Assembly: GCF_000427295.1 (NCBI RefSeq)
Contig: NZ_ATNM01000107.1
Span: 48,870 to 112,869, forward strand
Reading direction: 5' to 3'
DNA from: Cyclobacterium qasimii M12-11B
Lineage (GTDB): Bacteria > Bacteroidota > Bacteroidia > Cytophagales > Cyclobacteriaceae
Length of the DNA stretch: 64,000 bases
This document shows, one piece after another, positions 63,198-64,000 of the stretch (positions within the stretch are counted from its first letter, which is position 1; each line of letters begins with the position of its first letter). The notes below the pieces were generated by a model. That model did not search any database, had not been told where the DNA came from, and worked only from the letters and a program-made list of their open reading frames with translations. The position numbers were made by a program, and so were the translations under genes.

Positions 63198-63622
63198 TTT
63201 TTAGCTTTTATTCCTATTGAATCCAAGGATTTAATTGCCATCAATTTTTCTACTATGGGGATGTCTGCAGCTGCCCAATCAAGTTTGTGTAGCGTTTGCA
63301 AGGGTAACCATTCATGGTGGATATGTTCATGCAGTGTAAGGGCTTTCGTGTCAACCTCACAAATAAAACCATGCATGGTCAATTCAAAATCTGGATATCG
63401 ATACGTCACAGTAAGGAACAGGGATTTAATGCTTGCAGAAAGACTTAACTCTTCTTGTAGCTCACGGTGCAAGGCTTCTTCTTTTGTTTCACCAGCTTCA
63501 ATTTTCCCTCCTGGAAATTCGAATTTCTCAGATATATATTGGTGTATACTTTTTGGTTTTTGCACACAAAGGATCAGTTCCTCGTGAAAAATTATTCCTG
63601 CAACAACTTCAATATTTTTCAT
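63194..63622 (-). CDS. Nudix hydrolase, MutT-like
   Basis: About 142 residues from the Met opening MKNIEVVAGIIFHEEL; an in-frame Met 19 codons upstream lacks family support. The Nudix box is FPGGKIEAGETKEEALHREL with QEEL (residues about 36-58), so the catalytic Glu residues are present. MutT-type enzymes hydrolyse oxidised nucleotides such as 8-oxo-dGTP, though other Nudix substrates are possible. It overlaps the start of the Crp/Fnr gene by 4 bases (ATGA). Confidence 0.9.
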   Translation of the reverse strand: MKNIEVVAGIIFHEELILCVQKPKSIHQYISEKFEFPGGKIEAGETKEEALHRELQEELSLSASIKSLFLTVTYRYPDFELTMHGFICEVDTKALTLHEHIHHEWLPLQTLHKLDWAAADIPIVEKLMAIKSLDSIGIKAKK

Positions 63623-64000
63623 CAATTCGTTTTTAAAATCACCTAAAAATGAAGCACCCAAAATACCAATAGGGGTCAAAGCGTAAGCTTTACTTTTAAT
63701 TTCAATAAAGGTACTCTGTGAGTCAAATTTTTCCGTAAAAGGTTTTAGTTTTTATCTAAAATCGTATTTGTATTGGAAGTTAAATTACTGACTATGTTTT
63801 GGTTTTCTGAATTAATATCAATTCAGAAACAATAAAACGCTTATTTGAGACTGCAATTCCCCATGGAAATATAAATTGACCATCGCAGTTTCCATTCCCC
63901 CCCATTTAAGAATAAAATTACCTGGGCCATCGAATTTATTGTTAAATTTTATCAACATTCATCTCACGATTCTTGTATTTTCTAAAGACATATTCAACAA
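63623..64000. other. Intergenic end region, nothing recognised
   Basis: The last 378 bases hold no convincing gene or hairpin. The region should include the leftward Nudix promoter. Confidence 0.4.

Overview
The window looks like chromosome of an AT-rich member of the Bacteroidota, most like a marine Cyclobacteriaceae-type flavobacterium relative. Reasons: a type IX secretion C-terminal sorting domain, a TonB-dependent receptor with a carboxypeptidase-like N-terminal domain, many lipoproteins with acidic residues just after the lipobox Cys, several short Crp/Fnr-type regulators, promoters of the Bacteroidota TTG/TAnnTTTG type, and formylglycine-type sulfatases next to esterases. No plasmid, integrase or complete prophage is visible.

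Layout. 1-9096: the N-terminal end of a SulP transporter, a secreted alpha/beta hydrolase, a small lipoprotein, a ClC-family protein, two identical tandem tRNA-Glu genes, a 1-Cys peroxiredoxin, and a ketoacyl-synthase-III-like/lactonase/mutarotase cluster. 9475-14819: an envelope protein, two tandem leucine-rich surface lipoproteins (one frameshifted) and a methyltransferase. 14967-17770: the pntA1-pntA2-pntB proton-translocating transhydrogenase operon. 18296-20075: a wrecked sulfatase gene followed by a frameshifted CE15-like glucuronoyl esterase. 20198-26043: small regulator-plus-enzyme units (AraC, Crp/Fnr, YafY/WYL). 26484-35247: zinc protease, TonB receptor, rlmF-trmL, a PTH2-like gene, and a sialidase-like/unknown/thioredoxin-like operon. 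35606-39363: one very large beta-helix/malectin/T9SS protein, split by a frameshift. 39701-48438: MtfA-type peptidase, CHRD lipoprotein, epimerase plus Crp regulator, a repeat-rich intergenic patch, then a sulfatase plus two-lobed esterase operon. 48623-51014: antitoxin-like remnant, an isolated contractile tail sheath gene (frameshifted) and a small DUF1059-like protein. 51757-54255: an exported FAD oxidoreductase paired with a protein carrying an FMN-attachment-like motif. 54612-63622: lipoproteins, hydrolase-TPR protein, nitrilase-family amidase, divergent nitroreductase/HxlR pair with a symmetric promoter, DinB-like, Crp/Fnr and Nudix genes.

The genes suggest an aerobic polysaccharide degrader: sulfatases, carbohydrate esterases, sialidase-like and beta-helix proteins attack sulfated or acetylated glycans outside the cell, a lactonase/mutarotase pair would handle deoxysugars, and transhydrogenase, peroxiredoxin and nitroreductase balance redox.

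A striking feature is that eight genes are broken by a one-base shift at a run of 4-6 A or T; in seven of them one extra base restores a full-length family member. This looks more like homopolymer sequencing error (or slippage) than true gene decay, and these genes are given below with their full span. In contrast, the sulfatase at 18296 is truly degraded.
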